From positions 1,984,001 to 2,048,000 of the forward strand of contig NZ_LN868939.1 of assembly GCF_001182745.1 (NCBI RefSeq): 64,000 bases of DNA. Direction: 5' to 3'. The stretch is from Nocardia farcinica. Lineage in GTDB: Bacteria > Actinomycetota > Actinomycetes > Mycobacteriales > Mycobacteriaceae. Made by a program: the position numbers and the translations under genes. The number at the start of each line of letters is the position of its first letter. Position 1 is the stretch's first letter. This document shows positions 57,624 to 64,000 of the stretch, piece after piece. The notes beneath the pieces are model-generated. The model saw nothing but the letters and a program-made list of their open reading frames with translations, ran no database searches and was not told the origin of the DNA.

Positions 57624-59281
57624 GTCGGTCCCATCTCGAGTACGTGGGTCTGCGGGGCGAACGCGTGCTCTCGGCCCGTGCGAAGTACCAACTCGCACAG
57701 GGCCTCCAGACACTCGGCGCGATCACGTGCCTGGGTCAGATTCTCCCCCCAGGTGGTGATGCCGTGCCCGGCGATACACAACACAGGCGGCGCGCCGGGA
57801 TGTTCGGCGAGTCGGCGCTCGATATCGGCGGCGATGCGCGGCACGTCCCGCCAGTTGGGGAAGATCGCCAGGTCGATCGCGGTGGGATCGGTGCCGCCCA
57901 GACCCTTGATGAGTTCGTAGTCGGTGATCCGGAGGACGCGTACCTCGTCGGCGGCGCCGGCCCTGGTCGCCAGTGCGGTCGCGAACGGCGAGTGCACGTG
58001 CACCACGGCCGCGGCGCCGGTGGCGCGGTAGACGGCGGTGTGGATGGTGGTCTCGGCGGACGGTCTGCGGTCCTGACCGGGCAACGGCGTCGAATCGGCG
58101 ATCGCGACCCGCACCATGTCGGTCGCCGACAGTTCGCCTTTGGCCAGGCCGCTGGCGGTCACCACGGCGGTGTCGCCGGTGCGCACGGAGAGATTGCCCG
58201 CCGTGCCCGGCATCCAGCCGCGCGCGTAGAGCTCACGGGCGGTGGCGGCGATCCGCGCGCCCGGTTCCGCCGCGACCGTGCCGTGCACGACGCCGTGCTC
58301 GGTGACCACCGCGGTGACCAGGTCGGCGGGAGTGACGTCGAAGGCCGGGTTGAACGCGGCCGTGCCGACCGGCGCGGTGGCGGTGCCCGCGAACGCGGTG
58401 ACCTCCTCCGCGGCGCGTTCCTCCACCACGATGTCGCGCCAGCTCGCGGTTGCCGGGTCGCGGGTCGACTCGGGGGCGACCACGACGAACGGAATCCCGT
58501 GCCGGTGCGCGGCCAACGCGACGGCATAGGTGCCGATCTTGTTCGCCACGTCGCCGCGCGCGGTCACCCGGTCGGCGCCCACCAGTACGCAGTCCACCAG
58601 CCCGGTCGCCATGGCCCAGGCCGCCGCGGAATCGATGGTGAGCCGGTGCGGGATACCCGCCTCGGCCAGCTCCCAGGTGGTGAGGCGGGCGCCCTGGAGC
58701 AGCGGGCGGGTCTCGTCGACGAGCACCTCCTCGATCGCTCCGCGTTCGGCCAGCACCCGCAGCGCGCCGATGGCGGTGCCGAAGGCGCTGGTGGCGAGCC
58801 GGCCGGTGTTGCAGTGGGTGAGCACGCGCAGCGGGCGTGGTCCGCACAGGCGCTGCACCAGGTCGGCGGCGTGGGTGGCGGCCGCCCGGTTGACCCGGCC
58901 GTCCTCGGCGAGCATGTCGAGGGTCTCGGCGAGCACCGCGTCGGCGCCCTCGGCGATGCGCGGGCGCACCCGGTCCACCGCCCAGGCGAGGTTGACCGCG
59001 GTCGGGCGGGCGGCGGCGATCCGGTCGGCCTCGGCCCGCACGGCGGCCACGTCGACGATGCCGTCGCGGGTGTGCGCGCGGGTGGCCAGCACCACCGCGA
59101 AAGCGCCCGCGATACCGATGGCGGGGGCGCCGCGGATCGCGAGCGTCTTGATCGCGTCGATGATCTGATCGGCGGTGCGCAGGCGCAACGGGCGCGCCTC
59201 GTGCGGCAGGCCGCGCTGGTCGACGGTGACCAGGGCACCGTCATCCCAGGTCAGCGAACTGTCATCGATCGGGCGCATCAC
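57620..59281 (-). CDS. Fused methylthioribose-1-phosphate isomerase / methylthioribulose-1-phosphate dehydratase
   Basis: A 553-aa bifunctional enzyme catalysing two successive steps of methionine salvage. Residues 1-340 are MtnA: IRGAPAIGIAGAFAVVLA, THCNTGRLAT (catalytic Cys), LVGADRV (catalytic Asp) and NKIGTYAVALAA. Residues 350-553 are MtnB, an aldolase-II-fold zinc enzyme: GWMPGTAGNLSVR, VVHVHSPFATAL (His-x-His) and CIAGHGITTWG. The junction has no stop or frameshift. The GTG at 59281 (ATG at 59278) follows TAGGCT by 7 nt. First gene of mtnAB-mtnD-mtnC. Confidence 0.92.
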   Translation of the reverse strand: MMRPIDDSSLTWDDGALVTVDQRGLPHEARPLRLRTADQIIDAIKTLAIRGAPAIGIAGAFAVVLATRAHTRDGIVDVAAVRAEADRIAAARPTAVNLAWAVDRVRPRIAEGADAVLAETLDMLAEDGRVNRAAATHAADLVQRLCGPRPLRVLTHCNTGRLATSAFGTAIGALRVLAERGAIEEVLVDETRPLLQGARLTTWELAEAGIPHRLTIDSAAAWAMATGLVDCVLVGADRVTARGDVANKIGTYAVALAAHRHGIPFVVVAPESTRDPATASWRDIVVEERAAEEVTAFAGTATAPVGTAAFNPAFDVTPADLVTAVVTEHGVVHGTVAAEPGARIAATARELYARGWMPGTAGNLSVRTGDTAVVTASGLAKGELSATDMVRVAIADSTPLPGQDRRPSAETTIHTAVYRATGAAAVVHVHSPFATALATRAGAADEVRVLRITDYELIKGLGGTDPTAIDLAIFPNWRDVPRIAADIERRLAEHPGAPPVLCIAGHGITTWGENLTQARDRAECLEALCELVLRTGREHAFAPQTHVLEMGPT

Positions 59282-59288
59282 CGGCCAC

Positions 59289-59319
59289 AGCCTAGCGACC
59301 CGGCCGTTCGGGACGGCAA
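59289..59319 (-). promoter_or_regulatory. Promoter of the mtn operon
   Basis: On the minus strand TTGCCG (59319-59314), 19 bp, TAGGCT (59294-59289), then 7 nt to the GTG: a leaderless promoter. I see no SAM-type riboswitch in this short gap. Confidence 0.55.
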
Positions 59320-59326
59320 CCGGGCA

Positions 59327-61057
59327 TCAGCGGGGCAGGGGCAGGATCTCCACCGGATCACCGTCGCGGGCGCCGGGCGCGACGACGGCCAATCCGTCGC
59401 GATCGATCAGGCCGCCGAGATGGGCGGTGCGCACCGCGGCGTCGCCGAGCCAGCCGCCCTCGGCGGCGCGCGCGGGCACGACGCGGGTGACGGGTGCGGC
59501 GACCGCGGCCGCGTTGGCGAGCGGAACGAGCAGCGGCCGCGGCGGCTGCGCCCCGGTGCGGGCGGCGACGAGCGCGGGGGTCAGCGCCAGTGCGGTCGCC
59601 ACGGCGGCGAACGGATTCCCGGGCAGCCCGAGAACTGTTGTGCCGGAATCTGTTTCGGCGACGATGGTGGATCCGCCCGGGCGCATCCGCAGGCGCGGCA
59701 CCACGATCGTCGCGTCCGCCCGGTCCAGCGCACCGCGCAGCTGGTCGGCCGCGCCGCGCCCGGTCGCGCCGACCACCACCAGCAGATCGCAGTCGTCCGC
59801 GGCGGCCAGCACCTCGTCGAAACCGTTCGGGGTGTCGCGCAGGTGCACCAGGTCGACGGTGCGCACCCCGCAGGCGGTGAGCAGATCGGGCAGGACCGGC
59901 CCGATCGAGTCACGGGTCTGCCCGGCGCGCAGCGGGCCCGTGCTGCGGATCTCGTCGCCGGTCACCACGATCCGGGCGCGCACCGGCCCGCGCACGGCGG
60001 CCTCGGTGACCTCCACGCTCGCGGCGGCCGACACCAGCGCGAGGGTGACCGGGGTGCCCGCCGAAGCGACCAGGTCGCCGACCTCGCGGTCCTCGCCGCG
60101 GCGGCGGATGTCCTCGCGCAGCGGGGTGTCGGGCAGCCGGTGCAGCAGCTGGTCGGGGGACAGCTCGGCGAACTCGTCGCGCACCACCCGGTCGGTGCCC
60201 TCCGGCACGTGCGCGCCGGTGGCGATGCGCACCGCCTCGCCGGGCCGCAACCCCGCGGGCCGCTGCCCGCCCGCGAAGCCGATGTCGCGGCGCAGGCGCC
60301 ACGGCCCATCCCCGGCGACCGCGTACCCGTCCATCGCGGAGACGTCGAAGCGCGGCAGCGCCTCGGCAGCGGTCAGCGGCTCGGCCAGCGCGGCGCCCCG
60401 CGCGTCGCGCAGCACACCGCGGTGGACGGGCAGCGCGGTCAGTTCCGCCCGCAGCGCGGCCCGGGCCTGCGCCAGGTCGAGCGGTTCGCCCGCCCGCACG
60501 CGGGCCCGCCGCACCTCGTCCTCGGTGTCGCAGTCGGTCACGCCGTCGAGTTCGACGGTCACGCTGCCCGCGGGCACCAGCGCCTTCATCGGCTGGTTCA
60601 CCACCGAGTCGAGGCCGTCGAGCGCGGCGCGCAGGGCCGGGCGCCGCCACACCCCGGCGAGATACTGCGGCCGCCCGGAACGGTCGGCGGCGAACACCGC
60701 CTGCGCATCGGAATCGGCTGCGACGCGCAGCAATTCGGCGACGGTCGCGCCGGTGAGGAAGGGCATGTCGGCGGCGAGCACGACGACCAGCGGCGCCGCC
60801 GAGTCCGCCAGTGCCCGCAGCCCCGCCTCGATCGCGGCCACCGGCCCCGAGCCCGGCGGAGACTCACGTACCTGGCGGATATCCGGATCCAGGCCGGGGC
60901 GGTGCGGCCCGACCACCACCCGCGCCGCGCACCCGGCGACGGCCGCGAGCGCCGCCTCGAGCATCGAGCGGCCACCGACCATCAGGCCGGGCTTGTCCAC
61001 GCCGCCCATCCGGCTGGCGCGCCCGCCCGCCAGCACGATCGCGTCCGCGGGTGTCAC
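59327..61057 (-). CDS. MobA-MoeA fusion for molybdenum cofactor synthesis
   Basis: About 576 aa. Residues 1-185 are a MobA-type nucleotidyltransferase (AIVLAGGRASRMGGVDKP, then VLAADMPFLTG) that adds GMP to the cofactor. Residues 195-576 are MoeA (FDVSAMDGYAV, VVTGDEI, GLPGNPFAA), which inserts molybdenum. MoeA acts before MobA, so the fusion may channel the intermediate. The GTG at 61057 has GGAG about 8 nt upstream; an ATG at 61096 is also in frame. Placement near narGHJI fits its need for the guanylated cofactor. Confidence 0.9.
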   Translation of the reverse strand: MTPADAIVLAGGRASRMGGVDKPGLMVGGRSMLEAALAAVAGCAARVVVGPHRPGLDPDIRQVRESPPGSGPVAAIEAGLRALADSAAPLVVVLAADMPFLTGATVAELLRVAADSDAQAVFAADRSGRPQYLAGVWRRPALRAALDGLDSVVNQPMKALVPAGSVTVELDGVTDCDTEDEVRRARVRAGEPLDLAQARAALRAELTALPVHRGVLRDARGAALAEPLTAAEALPRFDVSAMDGYAVAGDGPWRLRRDIGFAGGQRPAGLRPGEAVRIATGAHVPEGTDRVVRDEFAELSPDQLLHRLPDTPLREDIRRRGEDREVGDLVASAGTPVTLALVSAAASVEVTEAAVRGPVRARIVVTGDEIRSTGPLRAGQTRDSIGPVLPDLLTACGVRTVDLVHLRDTPNGFDEVLAAADDCDLLVVVGATGRGAADQLRGALDRADATIVVPRLRMRPGGSTIVAETDSGTTVLGLPGNPFAAVATALALTPALVAARTGAQPPRPLLVPLANAAAVAAPVTRVVPARAAEGGWLGDAAVRTAHLGGLIDRDGLAVVAPGARDGDPVEILPLPR

Positions 61058-61127
61058 CGGGACTGCTCCGGCGCGTAGCACGACATGGTGGCCCATGCTA
61101 TCGGCCGTCGCGGCGCCGAGCGCTGCG

Positions 61128-61871
61128 TCATACGCCCGTGTAGTCGGCGGCGGCGCGCAGCAGACAGAACTCGTTGTGCTCGGGATCGGCGAGAACGGCG
61201 TGCGGCGCCCGCGGGGCGGGGATCACCGCGGTGGCACCCGCGGCGCGGAGCCGGTCGAGCTCGGCCTCGTGGTCGTCGGCGAAGGCGGCCAGGTCCAGGT
61301 GCACCCGACTGCCGCGGCCGTGCGCGTCGTCGCCGCGGACGAAGGCCAGCCAGGCACCGAGGTCGGTCGCGGCGCGCAGCGCCACCGTCGCGGAGCTGCG
61401 GTAGCGCACCGGCCAGCCGCAGGCCGTGGCCCAGAACTCCGCGAGCCCAACCGGATTCACGGTGTCGACGACGATCGCGGCCACCGCGCCGGTGTCGACG
61501 AACTGCTCGCGCTGCTCCAGCACACAGAACACGTTGCCCTCGGGATCGGCGAGCACCGTCCACGGCACCGCACCCTGTCCGATGTCCACGCGCCGCGCGC
61601 CCAGCGCCAACGCCCGGTCCACCTGTAGCTCCTGATGGGCGCGCGAGCGGCTCACCAGGTCGACGTGGATGCGGTTCTTGCCCGGGTCCACGGGGCGCTC
61701 GGCGGCCAGGAACGTCAGCGCGAGATCCACCCCGGCCGGGTCCGGCGCGGCCACCTCCACCAGGCCGGGCCGGTCCAGCAGGACTGTCCAGCCGAGCAAT
61801 TCGGCCCAGAATCCGGCCAGCCGACGCGGCTGCCGCGCGTCGAAGGCCACACCCGCCACTCGAACCGACAT
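61128..61871 (-). CDS. Tandem glyoxalase-like (VOC) domain protein
   Basis: A 247-aa protein of two VOC repeats (about 1-120 and 128-247), each with the Leu-Ala-x-Phe-Trp-Ala segment, a HVDLV or HLDLA strand, and ending DPEGNVFCVL or DPEHNEFCLL, as in the Glyoxalase_6 group. Metal-site residues are only partly kept, so activity is uncertain. The ATG at 61871 follows TACCGT by 6 nt. Confidence 0.83.
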   Translation of the reverse strand: MSVRVAGVAFDARQPRRLAGFWAELLGWTVLLDRPGLVEVAAPDPAGVDLALTFLAAERPVDPGKNRIHVDLVSRSRAHQELQVDRALALGARRVDIGQGAVPWTVLADPEGNVFCVLEQREQFVDTGAVAAIVVDTVNPVGLAEFWATACGWPVRYRSSATVALRAATDLGAWLAFVRGDDAHGRGSRVHLDLAAFADDHEAELDRLRAAGATAVIPAPRAPHAVLADPEHNEFCLLRAAADYTGV

Positions 61872-61877
61872 CACTCC

Positions 61878-61883
61878 ACGGTA
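61878..61883 (-). promoter_or_regulatory. Putative leaderless -10 for the VOC gene
   Basis: TACCGT (minus strand) lies 6 nt before the ATG at 61871, in the 39-bp gap after the ATL stop. Confidence 0.45.
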
Positions 61884-61910
61884 GCGCCCGGTTCGCGTTT
61901 CGAGAACGGG

Positions 61911-62207
61911 TCACTCGAGGGGGAACCGGGCCGCGCGCAGGTCGACGCGGCCGTCCCGGACCGGGACGCCCTCGGCGACGAGCAGGCCCAATTGCCGGTG
62001 CGCCAGGTGCGCCGCGGGCTTGCCGCCCGCGCCGACCACCCGGTGCCAGGGCAGGTCGGCGGCGTCGGTGCGCATGATCCAGCCGACCGTCCGCGGGGTG
62101 GACAACCCGGCCGCGGCGGCCAGGTCGCCGTAGGTCACCACGCGGCCCGGCGGGACGCTCGCGACCAGCTCGCGCACCCGCTCGATCTGCGCCTCGGAGG
62201 TGGGCAT
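61911..62207 (-). CDS. Alkyltransferase-like protein (ATL)
   Basis: A 98-aa protein with the MGMT DNA-binding domain only. PPGRVVTYGDLAAAAG carries the Tyr and the helix-turn-helix; the active-site motif is LPWHRVVGAGGK, with Trp in place of the Cys of true methyltransferases. ATLs bind O6-alkylguanine and hand it to nucleotide excision repair. The ATG directly follows the hydrolase stop with no gap, so the two are co-translated. Confidence 0.9.
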   Translation of the reverse strand: MPTSEAQIERVRELVASVPPGRVVTYGDLAAAAGLSTPRTVGWIMRTDAADLPWHRVVGAGGKPAAHLAHRQLGLLVAEGVPVRDGRVDLRAARFPLE

Positions 62208-62993
62208 TCAGAGCAGCCCGCGGATCAGGGCCGCGGTCTCGGCGGGACGGGCCAGCGGAACCATGTGGTCGCAGTCGAACTCGTGGATGGTCAACGCGGG
62301 CCCGAGCCGCTCGGCCAGTGCCGCGCGGAAGGCCGGGGTGACGAACGGCGGCTGCACCAGCATCGCCTGCACCAGCACCGTGGGCAGGCCCGCGGGCGGC
62401 AGCACGAACGGTCGCGCCAGCTGACCCCAGTACGAGGTGACCGCGGGCAGGCTCAGCCGCCAGCCGACCCGGCCAGGACGCGTGGGCACCAGGTGCTCGT
62501 CGAGTTCGGCGTCCAGCAGCCGCGGTGCCACGTCGTGCCAGGCGCTGGCCAGCTTGTCGCGGCGGGCGGCGGCCACGTCGGGATAGTCGGGTTCGTCGAG
62601 GGTGCGCTGGGCGATGTCGGCGAGCCGGTCGGGCTGGATCGCGATCGCCGGGTCGAGCAGCACGAGCGCGCGGACGAGGTCGGGATGGCGCGCGGCCAGG
62701 TGCACGCCGGTCGCGCCGCCGAAGGAGTGGCCGGCGACGAGGACGGGCCCGTCCGTCTCGGCCCGCAGCAGTTCGGCCAGATCGGCCACGACGGTCTCGA
62801 AATCCCACGGCGGCAGCGCGGTGGAGCGTCCGTGACCACGCAGGTCGGGGGCGATGATCCGCACGTCGGGCAGGTGTTCCTCGGCGAGCGCCGCCCAGCG
62901 GGCGCCGTGTCCGGTCAGGCCGTGCAGGGCGAGCACCACCGGCGCGTCCGGTGGCCCGAAGCGGTGAACGTGAAGGGTCGACACGCGCACCAT
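62208..62993 (-). CDS. Alpha/beta hydrolase (LipV-like)
   Basis: A 261-aa serine hydrolase. The elbow is VLVAGHSFGGATG, the oxyanion region ALHGLTGHGARW, PDLRGHGRS is typical, and the catalytic His is in DCDHMVPLA. It matches the place of mycobacterial lipV, an acid-inducible lipase; substrate not determined. The ATG at 62993 was chosen, with GTGs two and four codons later as options. It is divergent from the helicase gene and in operon with the ATL. Confidence 0.85.
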   Translation of the reverse strand: MVRVSTLHVHRFGPPDAPVVLALHGLTGHGARWAALAEEHLPDVRIIAPDLRGHGRSTALPPWDFETVVADLAELLRAETDGPVLVAGHSFGGATGVHLAARHPDLVRALVLLDPAIAIQPDRLADIAQRTLDEPDYPDVAAARRDKLASAWHDVAPRLLDAELDEHLVPTRPGRVGWRLSLPAVTSYWGQLARPFVLPPAGLPTVLVQAMLVQPPFVTPAFRAALAERLGPALTIHEFDCDHMVPLARPAETAALIRGLL

Positions 62994-63084
62994 TGTGTCC
63001 GCCGGCGCGCGGCGGGGCTCGGCCCGGTGGTGACCGGGGCGACCGCCGGCGGGCCGTGCCGGCGATCGTGTCGGCCCGGTCTGT

Positions 63085-63090
63085 TGCAAT
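63085..63090 (+). promoter_or_regulatory. Putative leaderless -10 for the adnA-like gene
   Basis: TGCAAT lies 7 nt before the GTG at 63098. Confidence 0.4.
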
Positions 63091-63097
63091 AGCCCGC

Positions 63098-64000
63098 GTG
63101 GTGCGATCGGATAGCGCGGTGCGACTGGTTCGCCGGAACGTCACAGCACCCAGGGCCCGGCTCTGGGGCGCCGAGGTGCGCCCGCTGCTCGCCGCGATCG
63201 CCGGCCCGCCACCCGCCCGGCCCCGCTGGCGGCCCTGGCAGGTGCTCGGCGGACCGGGCACCGGCAAGACGGCGTTGCTGGTCGACCTGGCCGCGGGCCG
63301 GATCGCGGCGGGCGCCGACCCGGCGTCGGTGCTGGTCCTCACCCACTCCAAACAGGCGGCGGCCGACCTGCGCGACGCCGTCACGGTGCGGCTGGCCGGG
63401 CACGACAGCCCGACCGGCGGCGTGCCCGGCGCCACCACCGAACCGTTGGTGCGCACCCTGCACTCCTACGCTTTCTCGGTGCTGCGCAGGCACGCGAGTG
63501 CGCACGGCAACCCGCCGCCGCGTTTGCTGACCGGTGCCGAGCAGGATGCCGTGCTGCGCGAGATGCTGCGCGGTGACCTCGCCGACATCGCCGAGGGCGC
63601 CACCGGCTTGTGGCCGCAGCGCCTGCACGCCGCACTCGGCCTGGACGGATTCGCCCAGCAGTTGCGCGATCTCATGCTGCGCGCCACCGAGCGCGGGCTG
63701 GGCCCGGAGGATCTGGAGCGGTTAGGTCGCGAGCACGACCGGCCCGAATGGGTGGCGGCGGGCCGGTTCCTGCTGCGATACGAACAGGCGTTGCTGTTGC
63801 GCTGGTCGGTCGGTGTGGAGGCACCCGAGGCGACCGCGCCCGCCCTCGACGCCGCCGAACTCCTCGGCGCCTGCCTGGACGCGCTGGCCACCGACGCGGA
63901 ACTGCTCGCGGCCGAACGGGCCAGGATCCGCTACCTGTTCGTCGACGACGCCCAGCACCTCGATCCGCAGGCGGCCACCCTGATCCGGGTGGTCGGCGCC
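63098..64000 (+). CDS. adnA: UvrD/AdnA-type ATP-dependent DNA helicase (5' part)
   Basis: An open frame of 301 codons that runs off the window end. Walker A is GGPGTGKTALL, motif Ia follows in LVLTHSKQAA, and the degenerate Walker B is LFVDDAQHLDPQ, the superfamily-1 UvrD pattern (VDDAQ in place of VDEAQ). In mycobacteria the gene after lipV and the ATL encodes AdnA, half of the AdnAB end-resection helicase-nuclease. The nuclease domain expected at the C-terminus lies outside the window. GTGs at 63098 and 63101 are both usable. Confidence 0.85.
   Translation, partial: MVRSDSAVRLVRRNVTAPRARLWGAEVRPLLAAIAGPPPARPRWRPWQVLGGPGTGKTALLVDLAAGRIAAGADPASVLVLTHSKQAAADLRDAVTVRLAGHDSPTGGVPGATTEPLVRTLHSYAFSVLRRHASAHGNPPPRLLTGAEQDAVLREMLRGDLADIAEGATGLWPQRLHAALGLDGFAQQLRDLMLRATERGLGPEDLERLGREHDRPEWVAAGRFLLRYEQALLLRWSVGVEAPEATAPALDAAELLGACLDALATDAELLAAERARIRYLFVDDAQHLDPQAATLIRVVGA

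Noticed and set aside
57644..61078. An 1144-codon plus-strand open frame opposite the mtn and mobA-moeA genes
   Set aside because: It mirrors well-supported enzymes on the other strand; its Gly/Arg/Asp-rich composition is the usual antisense artefact of GC-rich codon bias.

Overview
The window is high-GC actinobacterial DNA, most likely from Nocardia or a close relative of the mycolate-containing Mycobacteriales. The pointers are a secreted antigen-85-type mycolyltransferase, WhiB1, the anti-sigma/sigma pair RshA/SigH, a biotinylated TB7.3-like protein, the actinobacterial ribosomal peptide bL37, MoeZ, and the start of an AdnA-type helicase. No rRNA, tRNA, CRISPR array or insertion sequence was found. 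All calls were made by reading translations and motifs; no database search was run.

Layout. (1) 1-1941: an accessory type VII secretion (T7SS) toxin cassette of lower GC. It holds the end of a small EspC-like partner, a 443-aa toxin-like protein and a DUF2247-like putative immunity protein, joined by ATGA overlaps. (2) 2311-8348: a divergent TetR/SRPBCC pair with a double palindromic operator, an RDD membrane protein, an exonuclease-BRCT-BRCT-TerD fusion, NADP glutamate dehydrogenase and a small secreted protein. (3) 8635-33506: conserved chromosomal backbone. As recalled, the order matches the M. tuberculosis Rv3228-Rv3205c neighbourhood: rsgA, aroA, SRAP protein, sigH-rshA, bL37, TB7.3, pdtaS, whiB1, lipid kinase, a GNAT and phosphatase operon, a DEAD-box helicase with a very long repetitive tail, ferritin-like protein, DUF3107, TetR, DUF3152 and moeZ.

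(4) 33582-61057: a nitrogen and cofactor block of about 27 kb that splits this backbone. It carries two narK transporters, a GntR regulator with a divergent MFS gene, nirB-nirD, an NnaR-like HemD/winged-helix regulator, a sirohydrochlorin chelatase, narGHJI, a methionine-salvage operon (fused mtnA-mtnB, mtnD, mtnC) and a MobA-MoeA fusion. (5) 61128-64000: the backbone resumes with a VOC protein, an alkyltransferase-like protein, an alpha/beta hydrolase and the first 301 codons of an AdnA-type helicase.

How the genes work together. NarK proteins move nitrate and nitrite. NarGHI reduces nitrate using molybdenum cofactor, for which MobA-MoeA and MoeZ act. NirBD reduces nitrite to ammonium using siroheme, to which the chelatase contributes. 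Glutamate dehydrogenase can fix the ammonium. A textbook four-box GlnR site lies in front of narK2-nirBD, and the NnaR-like gene sits directly downstream, so nitrogen status probably controls this set. SigH shows a GGAAC-N18-GTT autoregulatory promoter and two usable starts. Many genes have a TANNNT -10 element 6 or 7 nt before the start codon, which predicts widespread leaderless transcription.
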